A DNA stretch of 64,000 nt from Lewinellaceae bacterium SD302 (GTDB lineage: Bacteria > Bacteroidota > Bacteroidia > Chitinophagales > Saprospiraceae): assembly GCA_002591745.1 (NCBI GenBank), contig PDLQ01000004.1, positions 185,714 through 249,713 on the forward strand. Direction: 5' to 3'. Positions 52,876 to 59,623 of the stretch are shown piece after piece. A program made the position numbers and the translations under genes. The notes below the pieces were generated by a model. That model worked only from the letters and a program-made list of their open reading frames with translations, ran no database searches and was not told the origin of the DNA. Every line of letters begins with the position of its first letter. Position 1 is the stretch's first letter.

Positions 52876-53049
52876 ATGTCAGTTACCAAAAAGTCTAAAG
52901 CAGCCCAGGCCCGCAAAAACGCCGAAGCCATGAAAGCCGCCAAAAAACAGCAGCGTGTAACCAAAGGTACTACCGCCGTGGCCACCGCTCCTAAGGGTGG
53001 AAATAAAAAAGGTGCTTCGTTGATTAAGCAGGTTACCAAGAAGAAATAA
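52876..53049 (+). CDS. Small lysine-rich basic protein
   Basis: 57 residues: MSVTKKSKAAQARKNAEAMK at the start and GASLIKQVTKKK at the end, with a TTAVATAPKGG hinge in the middle. Lys/Arg make up about a third of the residues and there is no Cys, Trp or Tyr. It has an ATG, a promoter-like sequence upstream and a strong terminator downstream (53143-53213), so it is a genuine independent transcription unit. The composition suggests a nucleic-acid- or ribosome-binding protein. No named family is recognised. Confidence 0.72.
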   Translation: MSVTKKSKAAQARKNAEAMKAAKKQQRVTKGTTAVATAPKGGNKKGASLIKQVTKKK

Positions 53050-53142
53050 AGCGTTTTTCCCCTCAACCGGAATTTGAGGATCCTAAAAACCAGCATTAGT
53101 ATTTTTCCGGGGACAATGTTTTACCGTGTTTTCCCGGTTTAG

Positions 53143-53213
53143 CCTAACCCTCGCTCGGCCAGAACTGATTTCCTATAGGAGCGGTTCTGACGGAGTGAGG
53201 GTTAGGTTTTTTA
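53143..53213 (+). terminator. Strong rho-independent terminator after the small basic gene
   Basis: CCTAACCCTC pairs with GAGGGTTAGG, with a second paired block (CAGAAC / GTTCTG) inside, and TTTTTT follows. It lies about 95 bp after the stop at 53049 and within what would otherwise be an N-terminal extension of the sigma factor. Confidence 0.85.
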
Positions 53214-53293
53214 TTGGCAATTCAGTGGAGGAACGACGATTAGTGCCAGCTAAAGTACCAAGGTCCTATCTTGCGCCGAAGTTCATCTTTTCT

Positions 53294-53863
53294 ATGACCA
53301 ACGGACCACTACTGACCGACCAGGCTCTGGTTGAATTGCTCCGCACCGGAGAACCGCAGTACCAGACATTACTTTTTTTACGCTACGGCGACTTCGTCCT
53401 ACGGCGATGTAAAAAGATGCTGGGGGATGATAGTCTGGCCCGTGATCTCAGCCAGGATATTTTACTCAAGATTTTTTTGAGAATAAATCAACTAAGGACC
53501 GTTGATTCCCTCCAGGCCTGGGTAGATGCCGTTGCTCGTAATCATTGTCTGAGTTACCTGCGTAAATCCGGCCGCCACCGTACGGAAGACATTAACGCTC
53601 ACGCCGCGGACCTGCTTAGCCCCGATGAGGAGTTGCGCGCCGAACGGCTTCAACTGTCCGCCAGAATCAAGAAACTCCGCTCCACCCTCCGGGAGTTGGG
53701 AGAGGAAGAACGGCAACTACTTAAATGGCGCTACGAAGACAAGCTTTCCATCAAGGAGATCGCCGCAAAAACAGGGCAGGGGGAAAGCGCTGTGAAAATG
53801 CGACTGGCCCGTAGCCGCGAGCGTCTGGCCCGAAAATTGGGCAATCCCCGTGAAGAGGAGTAG
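53294..53863 (+). CDS. RNA polymerase sigma factor, ECF/sigma-70 family
   Basis: 189 residues from the ATG at 53294; longer in-frame starts would run through the terminator at 53143-53213. The sigma-2 region (FLRYGDFVLRRCKKMLGDDSLARDLSQDILLKIF) contacts the core enzyme and -10 region; the sigma-4 helix-turn-helix is LSIKEIAAKTGQGESAVKMRLARSRERL. It would direct RNA polymerase to a regulon. No anti-sigma gene (zinc-binding or FecR-type) is adjacent; the next gene downstream is a degraded exported TPR protein. Targets are unknown. Confidence 0.92.
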   Translation: MTNGPLLTDQALVELLRTGEPQYQTLLFLRYGDFVLRRCKKMLGDDSLARDLSQDILLKIFLRINQLRTVDSLQAWVDAVARNHCLSYLRKSGRHRTEDINAHAADLLSPDEELRAERLQLSARIKKLRSTLRELGEEERQLLKWRYEDKLSIKEIAAKTGQGESAVKMRLARSRERLARKLGNPREEE

Positions 53864-53971
53864 GTGATACTTTCTCAATTAATAACTTAACTTCGGGCAT
53901 GCCTGAGTTGTCTCTGCCGAAATCTTTTTTGCCCTTACTGTCACCGAATATTTTGGGTCTGCTTCGGTTTA

Positions 53972-54472
53972 ATGGCCACTTGCTCTTTGGTGGGACAAGC
54001 GGATTATAATGCCTTTTATCGGTCGATGAATCCGGCGCCAGACAGCCTGGCCGATCACGAAAAAATTGAAATATTAGAGGAATGGTTAACCGAAGTCGAA
54101 CGGCAGGATGATCCCGTGAGAATCATCCACGGTAATATGTATTTGGCCAACTCGTATTATCGGATGTCCGATTTCGAGACAAGCATGCGTTACCTGATTG
54201 CTGCCGAGGGATTGGCCGAGGAGACGGAGAATATTTTGCTTTTGGGCAGGATTTGGCATAAAATCGGAGCGATACAGATTTTTCTAGAGAATCATGACGA
54301 GGCAATCACTTCGTACAGAACAGCCAGCGATTTTCACCTAGCTGCGCGTGACAGTCAGTACATGGGCATCACATATGAGCAGTTGGGGACAGATGGGGGG
54401 ACAATTGCTAAAGAGCTGATAAACAGCTGGCTGGGAAAGGTTTGTTGGGTGGTATGTCAGAAGGGTTTATAG
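53972..54472 (+). pseudogene. Truncated exported TPR protein, probably decayed
   Basis: 166 codons from an ATG at 53972. The reading frame shows a partial signal peptide (CFGLMATCSLVGQA), but the hydrophobic part begins upstream of any ATG/GTG/TTG, so the 5' end appears damaged. TPR-like helices follow (RIIHGNMYLANSYYRMSDFE, LLLGRIWHKIGAIQIFLENH, DEAITSYRTASDF) and then stop abruptly at YMGITYEQLG. The next ~28 codons are unrelated (GGTIAKELINSWLGKVCWV), from a sequence containing GGGGACAGATGGGGGGACAA that looks like a mobile-element end. Similar TPR proteins are often the N-terminal halves of LuxR-type regulators or exported sensors. It lies directly downstream of the sigma factor gene. Confidence 0.6.
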
Positions 54473-54572
54473 ATTGTTGTGACTTCGGTTCCTTGTGATC
54501 GAGGGAAGTATAGTAACTCCGGAACGCCTCAGGTACTCCGGGGATGATCAGTGAGTCTTTAATTTTGACTGG

Positions 54573-54581
54573 CAAAGTAGC
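54573..54581 (-). repeat. GCTACTTTG interspersed motif, copy 16
   Basis: Minus-strand GCTACTTTGCCAGTCA, about 60 bp beyond the tRNA terminator. Confidence 0.85.
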
Positions 54582-54642
54582 AAGGTTGGCAGTATACCAA
54601 AGTAGTTGGGCTATTGGAAAGCTGCATCTTCGAATACGAGCA

Positions 54643-54677
54643 TAAAAAAGCCGTTTTTCTCGCAGAGAAAAACGGCT
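54643..54677 (-). terminator. tRNA-Arg terminator
   Basis: On the minus strand a 12-bp stem (AGCCGTTTTTCT / AGAAAAACGGCT) is followed by TTTTTT, 16 nt after the tRNA 3' end. Confidence 0.85.
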
Positions 54678-54692
54678 ACGGCAAAACCTTTG

Positions 54693-54764
54693 TGCTCCCG
54701 GCGAGAATCGAACTCACATCTAAGGTTTAGGAAACCCTTGTTCTATCCGTTGAACTACGGGAGC
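54693..54764 (-). tRNA. tRNA-Arg (anticodon CCT)
   Basis: The minus strand folds as a complete cloverleaf: acceptor GCTCCCG / CGGGAGC, D arm GTTC / GAAC, anticodon loop TTCCTAA with anticodon CCT, T arm GTGAG-TTCGATT-CTCGC, discriminator A. It decodes AGG. CCA is not encoded. Its own terminator follows at 54643-54677. Confidence 0.93.
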
Positions 54765-54806
54765 CAGACTAAAGCTTGCTCAAGGCTTTTGTAGTCAAGA
54801 ATTAAT

Positions 54807-54885
54807 TGATCCAATGGTGAAATGATTCAAGAGCATAAGTTAAGCAGGCATCATATCATTAGATCATTCAATCATTCAAATGATA
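54807..54885. repeat. ATCATTAGATCATT word repeat, copy 4
   Basis: ATTGATCCAATGGTGAAATGA on the left and ATCATTAGATCATTCAATCATT on the right form an imperfect inverted repeat upstream of the tRNA gene. Confidence 0.6.
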
Positions 54886-55004
54886 TCTGGCCAAGCATTG
54901 AGCAAGCGGCGGGGCGAAGATAAAAACTACGCACGAAACTGAAAGTCCGACCCAGCAGGAGCAAGGCCCACGTTCAAAAGCGAATCGTTTTAAGGCCGGG
55001 CTTA

Positions 55005-55568
55005 CTACAGGTCTTCAACCGGTACGAAATCCAGACTCACCGAATTAATACAATGGCGTAAACCGGTCGGCTCCGGCCCGTCCGGGAAAACGTGCCCCTG
55101 GTGACCGCCGCAGCGGGCGCAGCTTACCTCTACCCGGCGCATGCCGTAGCGATTGTCAACGTCTTCCTTGATGTAGTTGGGGTGGATGGGCTCATAAAAG
55201 CTGGGCCATCCGGTACCGGATTTGAATTTAGTGTCCGAGCTGTACAGTGGCAATCCACAGCCCCGGCAAGTATAGATGCCGGCGCGTTTGTTGTCCCAGA
55301 GATCGCCGGTAAAGGAGCGTTCAGTACCATCTTCACGCAGGACGTTGAATTCCTGATCGTTGAGTTCCGCTTTCCAATAAGCGGAGGTGGTGTCGAAGGG
55401 AATGACTTCACCCTCTACGGCGGGCGGGTCGTATTTGTATTGCGTCAGATCGGCAGTAACGGTAGCGCGCTCATTGGTATCGGTAGAAGCAGCATTTGCT
55501 ACTTTGTTAGTCTGACCACTGCAACTGGCTAAAAAGAGCAGGCAGCTAAGGAAGGATATAAATTTCAT
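55005..55568 (-). CDS. msrB: Peptide-methionine (R)-S-oxide reductase, lipoprotein form
   Basis: 187 residues from the ATG at 55568, chosen because it gives a lipoprotein signal (FLSCLLFLASCSGQ, lipobox LASC). The MsrB domain (about 50-187) has the two zinc Cys pairs CRGCG and CARCG, the substrate motif GTGWPSFYEPI, and the catalytic cysteine in RHCINSVSLDFV. It repairs the R-epimer of methionine sulfoxide in envelope proteins. An anchored periplasmic MsrB fits the exported location. It is encoded between the tRNA and the SulP transporter on the same strand. Motif copy 17 lies antisense just after the lipobox codons (TNKVA). Confidence 0.93.
   Translation of the reverse strand: MKFISFLSCLLFLASCSGQTNKVANAASTDTNERATVTADLTQYKYDPPAVEGEVIPFDTTSAYWKAELNDQEFNVLREDGTERSFTGDLWDNKRAGIYTCRGCGLPLYSSDTKFKSGTGWPSFYEPIHPNYIKEDVDNRYGMRRVEVSCARCGGHQGHVFPDGPEPTGLRHCINSVSLDFVPVEDL
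55498..55506 (+). repeat. GCTACTTTG interspersed motif, copy 17 (intragenic, antisense)
   Basis: GCTACTTTGTTAGTC on the plus strand; on the msrB sense strand it is read as Thr-Asn-Lys-Val-Ala in the linker after the lipid anchor. Confidence 0.85.
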
Positions 55569-55581
55569 GAAGTAGTATTTT

Positions 55582-55626
55582 AAACGAAACCCGTTTGGTG
55601 ATAAGTCGACCAAACGGGTTTCGTTT
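55582..55626. terminator. Perfect 18-bp inverted repeat between sulP and msrB
   Basis: AAACGAAACCCGTTTGGT pairs with its exact reverse complement around a 9-nt loop, and TTTTAAAA follows on the minus strand. It lies about 70 bp after the SulP stop and 14 bp before the msrB start, so it probably ends the SulP transcript and may also occlude or structure the msrB leader. Confidence 0.75.
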
Positions 55627-55697
55627 ACAGAAGGTGGAAGGAGACCGATTTGTTGTATAGCTTATCAAGTGAAATTGACGGCATACAACTCATATCC

Positions 55698-57299
55698 TTA
55701 TACAGTGGTGGGCGCGAGGTCGAAGAATTCCAGGTAACTATCCGGATTTTCTACTGTACCACGTTCAGAAATGATCTTAATATTGATGTCGCGATTCTTG
55801 GCTTTGAGCGAAAAGTTCTCTAGTATTTCTACGATGTCGTAATCCAGGTAACGGGTGTTCCGGACATCCAGTTCCAGCGTAGAACCATTCTCCAATGCAG
55901 CCAATTCCTTGAGGATGGCACCCTTGTTGAAGAATGTTACCTCTTCGGCCAAAGTCATTCTGACGGTATCGCTACCCGTTTCACCACGCTCCTTGTGCAG
56001 GAAGTGACTATTTTGGTAACTCTTGATCAGGATGATGAAGATGCCAACGGCCAAACCCAGTCCGATACCGACGAGAAGGTCGGTAAACACAATACCCAGG
56101 ATGGTGACGATATAGGGCAGGAATTGCTTCCAGCCGAGATCGTACATGGTTTTGAACGTGGAGGGTTTGGCGAGTTTGAAACCAACAATCAGCAGCACGG
56201 CCGCCAATACCGAGAGTGGAATTTTGTTGAGCAGGGTAGGAATGGCTATGACCGAAATGAGCAGTAAAAAGCCGTGGACGATGGCCGATAGCTTGGTGCG
56301 GCCACCGGACTGAATATTGGCGGAACTACGTACAATCACCTGGGTGATGGGAATGCCGCCAACCAGACCGGAAAGTACGTTGCCCGTTCCCTGAGCCAAA
56401 AGTTCGCGATTGGTGGGGGTGATCCTACGGCCCGGATCGAGTTTGTCAGTCGCTTCCACGCAGAGAAGGGTTTCCAGACTGGCCACCAGTGCAATGGTCG
56501 CACCCGTGATCCAGATCGTCGGATTTGTAATGGCTCCGAAGTTGGGGAAGGTGAACTGCCCCAGGAAAGAATCGAAGTCCGTGGGAACCGGTACGTTTAC
56601 CAGGTGTTGCTGGGTGATTCCCAAACTGGCATCATTCTGAGTAACCAGGTAGTATACGATACCAACCACCACGGCCACCAAAGGACCCTGTACAAGCTGG
56701 AAAAATTTGCCTTTGTTGGCTAGAACGGTACTCCAGAGAATCAGGATCGCTAAAGCCACGAAGCCGATCAGGGTCGGCCCCAGGCTCGGGTCACCGATGG
56801 AGTTAATGATTTCCGTAAAGGTGTTTTCTCCGTCAATCTGGAAGAAAGCGAAATCGCCTTCCGGGTCATTGTCGCGCCCCAGGAAGTGAGGGATCTGTTT
56901 CAGGATGATGATGATCCCGATACCGGATAACATTCCTTTAATTACCGAAGAGGGGAAATAGTACCCGATGATTCCGGCCCGGGCGATGCCCAGAATGATC
57001 TGGATGATACCACCCAACACCACAGCTACCAGAAAATCCTCGAAACCCAGATTGCCGATGGCCGTCAAAACGATGGCCGCCAGACCGGCCGCCGGACCAC
57101 TGACCCCAATCTGGGAGCCACTGACCATACCGACCACGATTCCCCCGATGATCCCGGCGATTAGGCCGGAAAACAGAGGAGCTCCACTGGCCAGGGCAAT
57201 ACCAAGGCAGAGGGGGAGTGCAACGAAGAATACGACGACTGCCGCCGGCAGATCCTGTTTCCAGTTGGAAAAAATTGATGTAGAAGTATCCGAACTCAT
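55698..57299 (-). CDS. SulP-family anion transporter with STAS domain
   Basis: 533 residues. About 10-14 membrane segments run from residue 17 to about 420, beginning with the family signature DLPAAVVVFFVALPLCLGIALASGAPLFSGL and SGPAAGLAAIV. A C-terminal STAS domain (about 440-533; ELDVRNTRYLDYDIVEILENF) follows. SulP proteins move sulfate, bicarbonate or other anions across the inner membrane; the substrate is not readable, but short SulP proteins of this type in marine bacteria are often bicarbonate transporters. A TAATTTTG box (57305-57312) lies very close to the ATG. A TetR regulator is divergently encoded 140 bp away and is a candidate controller. Confidence 0.92.
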   Translation of the reverse strand: MSSDTSTSIFSNWKQDLPAAVVVFFVALPLCLGIALASGAPLFSGLIAGIIGGIVVGMVSGSQIGVSGPAAGLAAIVLTAIGNLGFEDFLVAVVLGGIIQIILGIARAGIIGYYFPSSVIKGMLSGIGIIIILKQIPHFLGRDNDPEGDFAFFQIDGENTFTEIINSIGDPSLGPTLIGFVALAILILWSTVLANKGKFFQLVQGPLVAVVVGIVYYLVTQNDASLGITQQHLVNVPVPTDFDSFLGQFTFPNFGAITNPTIWITGATIALVASLETLLCVEATDKLDPGRRITPTNRELLAQGTGNVLSGLVGGIPITQVIVRSSANIQSGGRTKLSAIVHGFLLLISVIAIPTLLNKIPLSVLAAVLLIVGFKLAKPSTFKTMYDLGWKQFLPYIVTILGIVFTDLLVGIGLGLAVGIFIILIKSYQNSHFLHKERGETGSDTVRMTLAEEVTFFNKGAILKELAALENGSTLELDVRNTRYLDYDIVEILENFSLKAKNRDINIKIISERGTVENPDSYLEFFDLAPTTV

Positions 57300-57439
57300 T
57301 TGAACAAAATTAATGCTGCTTCCTTTTGAGGAAGTAAAACTATCACGAGAGGTAGTACAGCCAAAGTCGCAAATGGTTCTATCGTCCGTTAAAAATCTGA
57401 TGAAACCGGTGGTTTTTTCAGAGCAGTTAGCAAAAAAGC

Positions 57440-58114
57440 ATGGTCTCAGAGATTAAATTTCAGCTTAATAGCAGCCTGTTCAATCGGGACCCCCAGGATA
57501 CCGACCTGGGCCGCCGCATCCTGCAACATTCGATCATCCTGATCGACGAGATCGGCATTGAGGCTTTTACTTTTCGCAAACTGGCCAAAAAGATCGGCTC
57601 CACCGAAGCTTCGGTCTACCGCTATTTTGAGAACAAACATTTACTGCTCCTCTTTCTGACCAACTGGTACTGGGAATGGGTGCACTACCTGATTCGGGTT
57701 GATACCAAAAACATCGACGACCCACGCAGGCGACTGTCCATTATCATCCAGGATATCGTCAGCGCTACGGCCGAGAACGTTTCAACTTCCTACATCAACG
57801 AACACTTGCTGCACCGTATCGTGATCCAGGAAGGCTCCAAAGCTTACCACACCAATTCAGTGGATGATGAAAACGAGATTGGTCTTTTCCTGAGTTACAA
57901 GGATCTGGTCGATGAGGTAGCCTGCGTGATCGGCCAGATCAACCCGGATTTTCCCTACCGTTACAGCCTGGCCAGTAATCTTTTCGAGATGGCCAGTAGC
58001 CAAATGTTCTTCGCCCAGCACCTGCCACGCCTGACGGATCTGGAAGGAGAGAAGAATGACTATGGGCAGCTAAAAGAAATGCTGGAGTTTTTCGTGGATC
58101 GTTTATTGGCTTAG
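57440..58114 (+). CDS. TetR-family transcriptional regulator
   Basis: 224 residues. The N-terminal helix-turn-helix lies at about 25-70 (RRILQHSIILIDEIGIEAFTFRKLAKKIG, STEASVYRYFENKHLLL), the canonical TetR pattern. The C-terminal ligand-binding half has no known signature. It diverges from the SulP gene and may regulate it. Its last 12 bp overlap the end of rimM on the opposite strand. The ATG at 57440 follows a purine-poor leader (GCAAAAAAGC) without a clear Shine-Dalgarno sequence, as is common in Bacteroidota. Confidence 0.9.
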   Translation: MVSEIKFQLNSSLFNRDPQDTDLGRRILQHSIILIDEIGIEAFTFRKLAKKIGSTEASVYRYFENKHLLLLFLTNWYWEWVHYLIRVDTKNIDDPRRRLSIIIQDIVSATAENVSTSYINEHLLHRIVIQEGSKAYHTNSVDDENEIGLFLSYKDLVDEVACVIGQINPDFPYRYSLASNLFEMASSQMFFAQHLPRLTDLEGEKNDYGQLKEMLEFFVDRLLA

Positions 58115-58606
58115 CAGTCCTTCCGGAAGCGACATTTCCAGAACTTTTGCATCTACGTACTCCGCTACGATCAAATCTTCGTGGAGTGGAATGAAAAACT
58201 CCTTGCCCTCGTGTTCGATGGAGGCCAGGTAATGCTCCGGCAGATCCACGATCTCCCTGATCGGCCCCAAGCTGGCGTAACCTTCCGCCTGGATAACGTA
58301 GCCGACCAGCTTAGAGAAAGGATTGTCATCTGCCGGTGGCTCGGGATCACTGACGTCTTCGGCTTTCAGAAAGATCGGCTGGTTACTCAGCAAGGTGACT
58401 TGTTCGCGACTGTCCAGGTCTTCAAATTTCAGTAATAGTGCCCCGCCGCCCCGTGCTCCGGACAGGAAATAGGGGATTGACGGCTGGCCGATCAGTACGA
58501 CCGAAGCATTCAGCAAGTCCTCCTCAAAGTGATCTTCTACGTGTACTTTGATCTCACCCTTTAAACCGTGGGCCCGGCCTACGCGGCCAATTTCAATTAG
58601 TTCCAT
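58103..58606 (-). CDS. rimM: 16S rRNA-processing protein RimM
   Basis: 167 residues. The N-terminal beta-barrel (IGRVGRAHGLKGEIKVHVED, about 5-85) and the C-terminal PRC-barrel-like domain (KLVGYVIQAEGYASLGPIREIVDLPEHYLASIEHEGKEFFIPLHEDLI) are both present. RimM helps maturation of the 30S head domain. It is usually next to rpsP or trmD; here it instead overlaps by one base with an upstream lipoprotein gene (58606-59373), so it has been separated from the usual ribosomal operon. It converges on the TetR gene with a 12-bp overlap. Confidence 0.95.
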   Translation of the reverse strand: MELIEIGRVGRAHGLKGEIKVHVEDHFEEDLLNASVVLIGQPSIPYFLSGARGGGALLLKFEDLDSREQVTLLSNQPIFLKAEDVSDPEPPADDNPFSKLVGYVIQAEGYASLGPIREIVDLPEHYLASIEHEGKEFFIPLHEDLIVAEYVDAKVLEMSLPEGLLSQ

Positions 58607-59373
58607 TATTCGATAAGCCTTTGGCGCAAGATAAAGCCCTTCTCGGCTTTTTCATCCCAGGGCAGGTCTATGCAGGGGGCCGTATCACCACCGCAGCAAA
58701 CCTGGCACTGGGTATGGCGGGCGTCCAGGAATTTTTCTACTAGCCCGACGCCAGTCTCGTAAACTTCGTAGGCTTGCCGGAGATCGATCACATTGTCTAC
58801 CTGGGCTTGCTCCACGCGCAGAAAACGGCGGTCATCAGCGGTGCTGTCCACGGTCTGGTAAAAGGTTTCCCAGCCGGCGTAGATGTCCAGAAACTCCCCG
58901 CCCACGGCAAATTGGCGAAATTCGTCGAAATCGCCGTTGCCGTCCCAGCGCTCTCCGGTGCGGGCCGGGAATACCAACTTGGTGAAGCTCAGGTTATTCT
59001 CACTGCGCAGCGCTACTTGGGCATCGGTAGAAACGGTAAAAGTGCGGGTGATGCGGTATTCGCTATCCGGAGCATCCCGATCCTTTTCGTAGCGTTCACC
59101 CCGGTACCAAAGCCGGCCGTCGGCAGCAATAAAGGTGTCTTGTAGAATTTCCTGTACCGTTAACCGGGCCGTATCGTAAACCGTACCGCTTACTTCCTGA
59201 AGCAGCAGGATAGAATCTACTTCGTAGGTCTTCGTCTGGCCTATGGAGAGGGGGAAATATTCTTGCTCGCCGGTATTTGGGGTAGAAGCAATACTTTCCT
59301 CTTCGCAGGCGGAGAAGGTTGCCAGGGTAAAGAAGAGGAGAGTTGCCTTGAGTAAATTCGGGAGCATAATCAT
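58606..59373 (-). CDS. Hypothetical lipoprotein
   Basis: 255 residues. Lipoprotein signal (LLFFTLATFSACEEES; lipidation at C23). The mature part begins YFPLSIGQTKTYEVDSI, a start seen in many Bacteroidota lipoproteins of unknown function, and is mainly beta-strand. A Cys-rich segment (CQVCCGGDTAPC) lies near the C-terminus. Its stop codon overlaps the rimM start by one base (TAATG arrangement), so the two are co-translated, although no functional link is evident. A second in-frame ATG at 59367 is an alternative start. Confidence 0.82.
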   Translation of the reverse strand: MIMLPNLLKATLLFFTLATFSACEEESIASTPNTGEQEYFPLSIGQTKTYEVDSILLLQEVSGTVYDTARLTVQEILQDTFIAADGRLWYRGERYEKDRDAPDSEYRITRTFTVSTDAQVALRSENNLSFTKLVFPARTGERWDGNGDFDEFRQFAVGGEFLDIYAGWETFYQTVDSTADDRRFLRVEQAQVDNVIDLRQAYEVYETGVGLVEKFLDARHTQCQVCCGGDTAPCIDLPWDEKAEKGFILRQRLIE

Positions 59374-59391
59374 TATTTAATTGCGGGCACT

Positions 59392-59400
59392 GCTACTTTG
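59392..59400 (+). repeat. GCTACTTTG interspersed motif, copy 18
   Basis: Left end of the second ~130-bp element, 19 bp upstream of the lipoprotein start. Confidence 0.85.
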
Positions 59401-59512
59401 AAGTCAAACAGACCGCTACGCTGTTAGATGTTAGACGCTAGACCGCTGCGCTTTTAGACTGCCTCGCTGGTGCATTCAAATTAAAATCTAGCATCTAGTG
59501 TCTATCTGTCTT

Positions 59513-59521
59513 CAAAGTAGC
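59513..59521 (-). repeat. GCTACTTTG interspersed motif, copy 19
   Basis: Minus-strand GCTACTTTGAAGACA; right end of the second ~130-bp element. Confidence 0.85.
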
Positions 59522-59623
59522 AATGGTAGTTTAAACATATGACCTAGAAACTTTATGGTGCTGGAATAAAGAAGTTTATAATTTTTATTATTTTATGAGT
59601 ACTGATTCAGCAAAAAAAAACTT

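Larger units (their letters stand above)
54473..55004. other. Intergenic region holding tRNA-Arg and repeats
   Basis: Apart from the tRNA and its terminator it contains motif copy 16 (54573) and the ATCATTAGATCATT repeat (54807-54885). No protein gene is supported. Confidence 0.6.
59392..59521. repeat. Motif-bounded ~130-bp element, copy 2
   Basis: Begins with GCTACTTTGAAGTCA and ends with the inverted motif. On the minus strand it carries TAGCGTCTAACATCTAACAG (59421-59440), 21 bases from its motif end, as in the element at 28760-28888, to which it is inverted. It lies between the lipoprotein and an AT-rich T9SS gene, upstream of both. Confidence 0.8.

Noticed and set aside
53126..53293. N-terminal extension of the sigma factor
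   Set aside because: This stretch is the strong terminator of the small basic gene, and its translation has no sigma-factor features; the ATG at 53294 gives a normal ECF length.
54606..54794. 62-aa protein on the plus strand
   Set aside because: It lies over the tRNA-Arg gene and its terminator.
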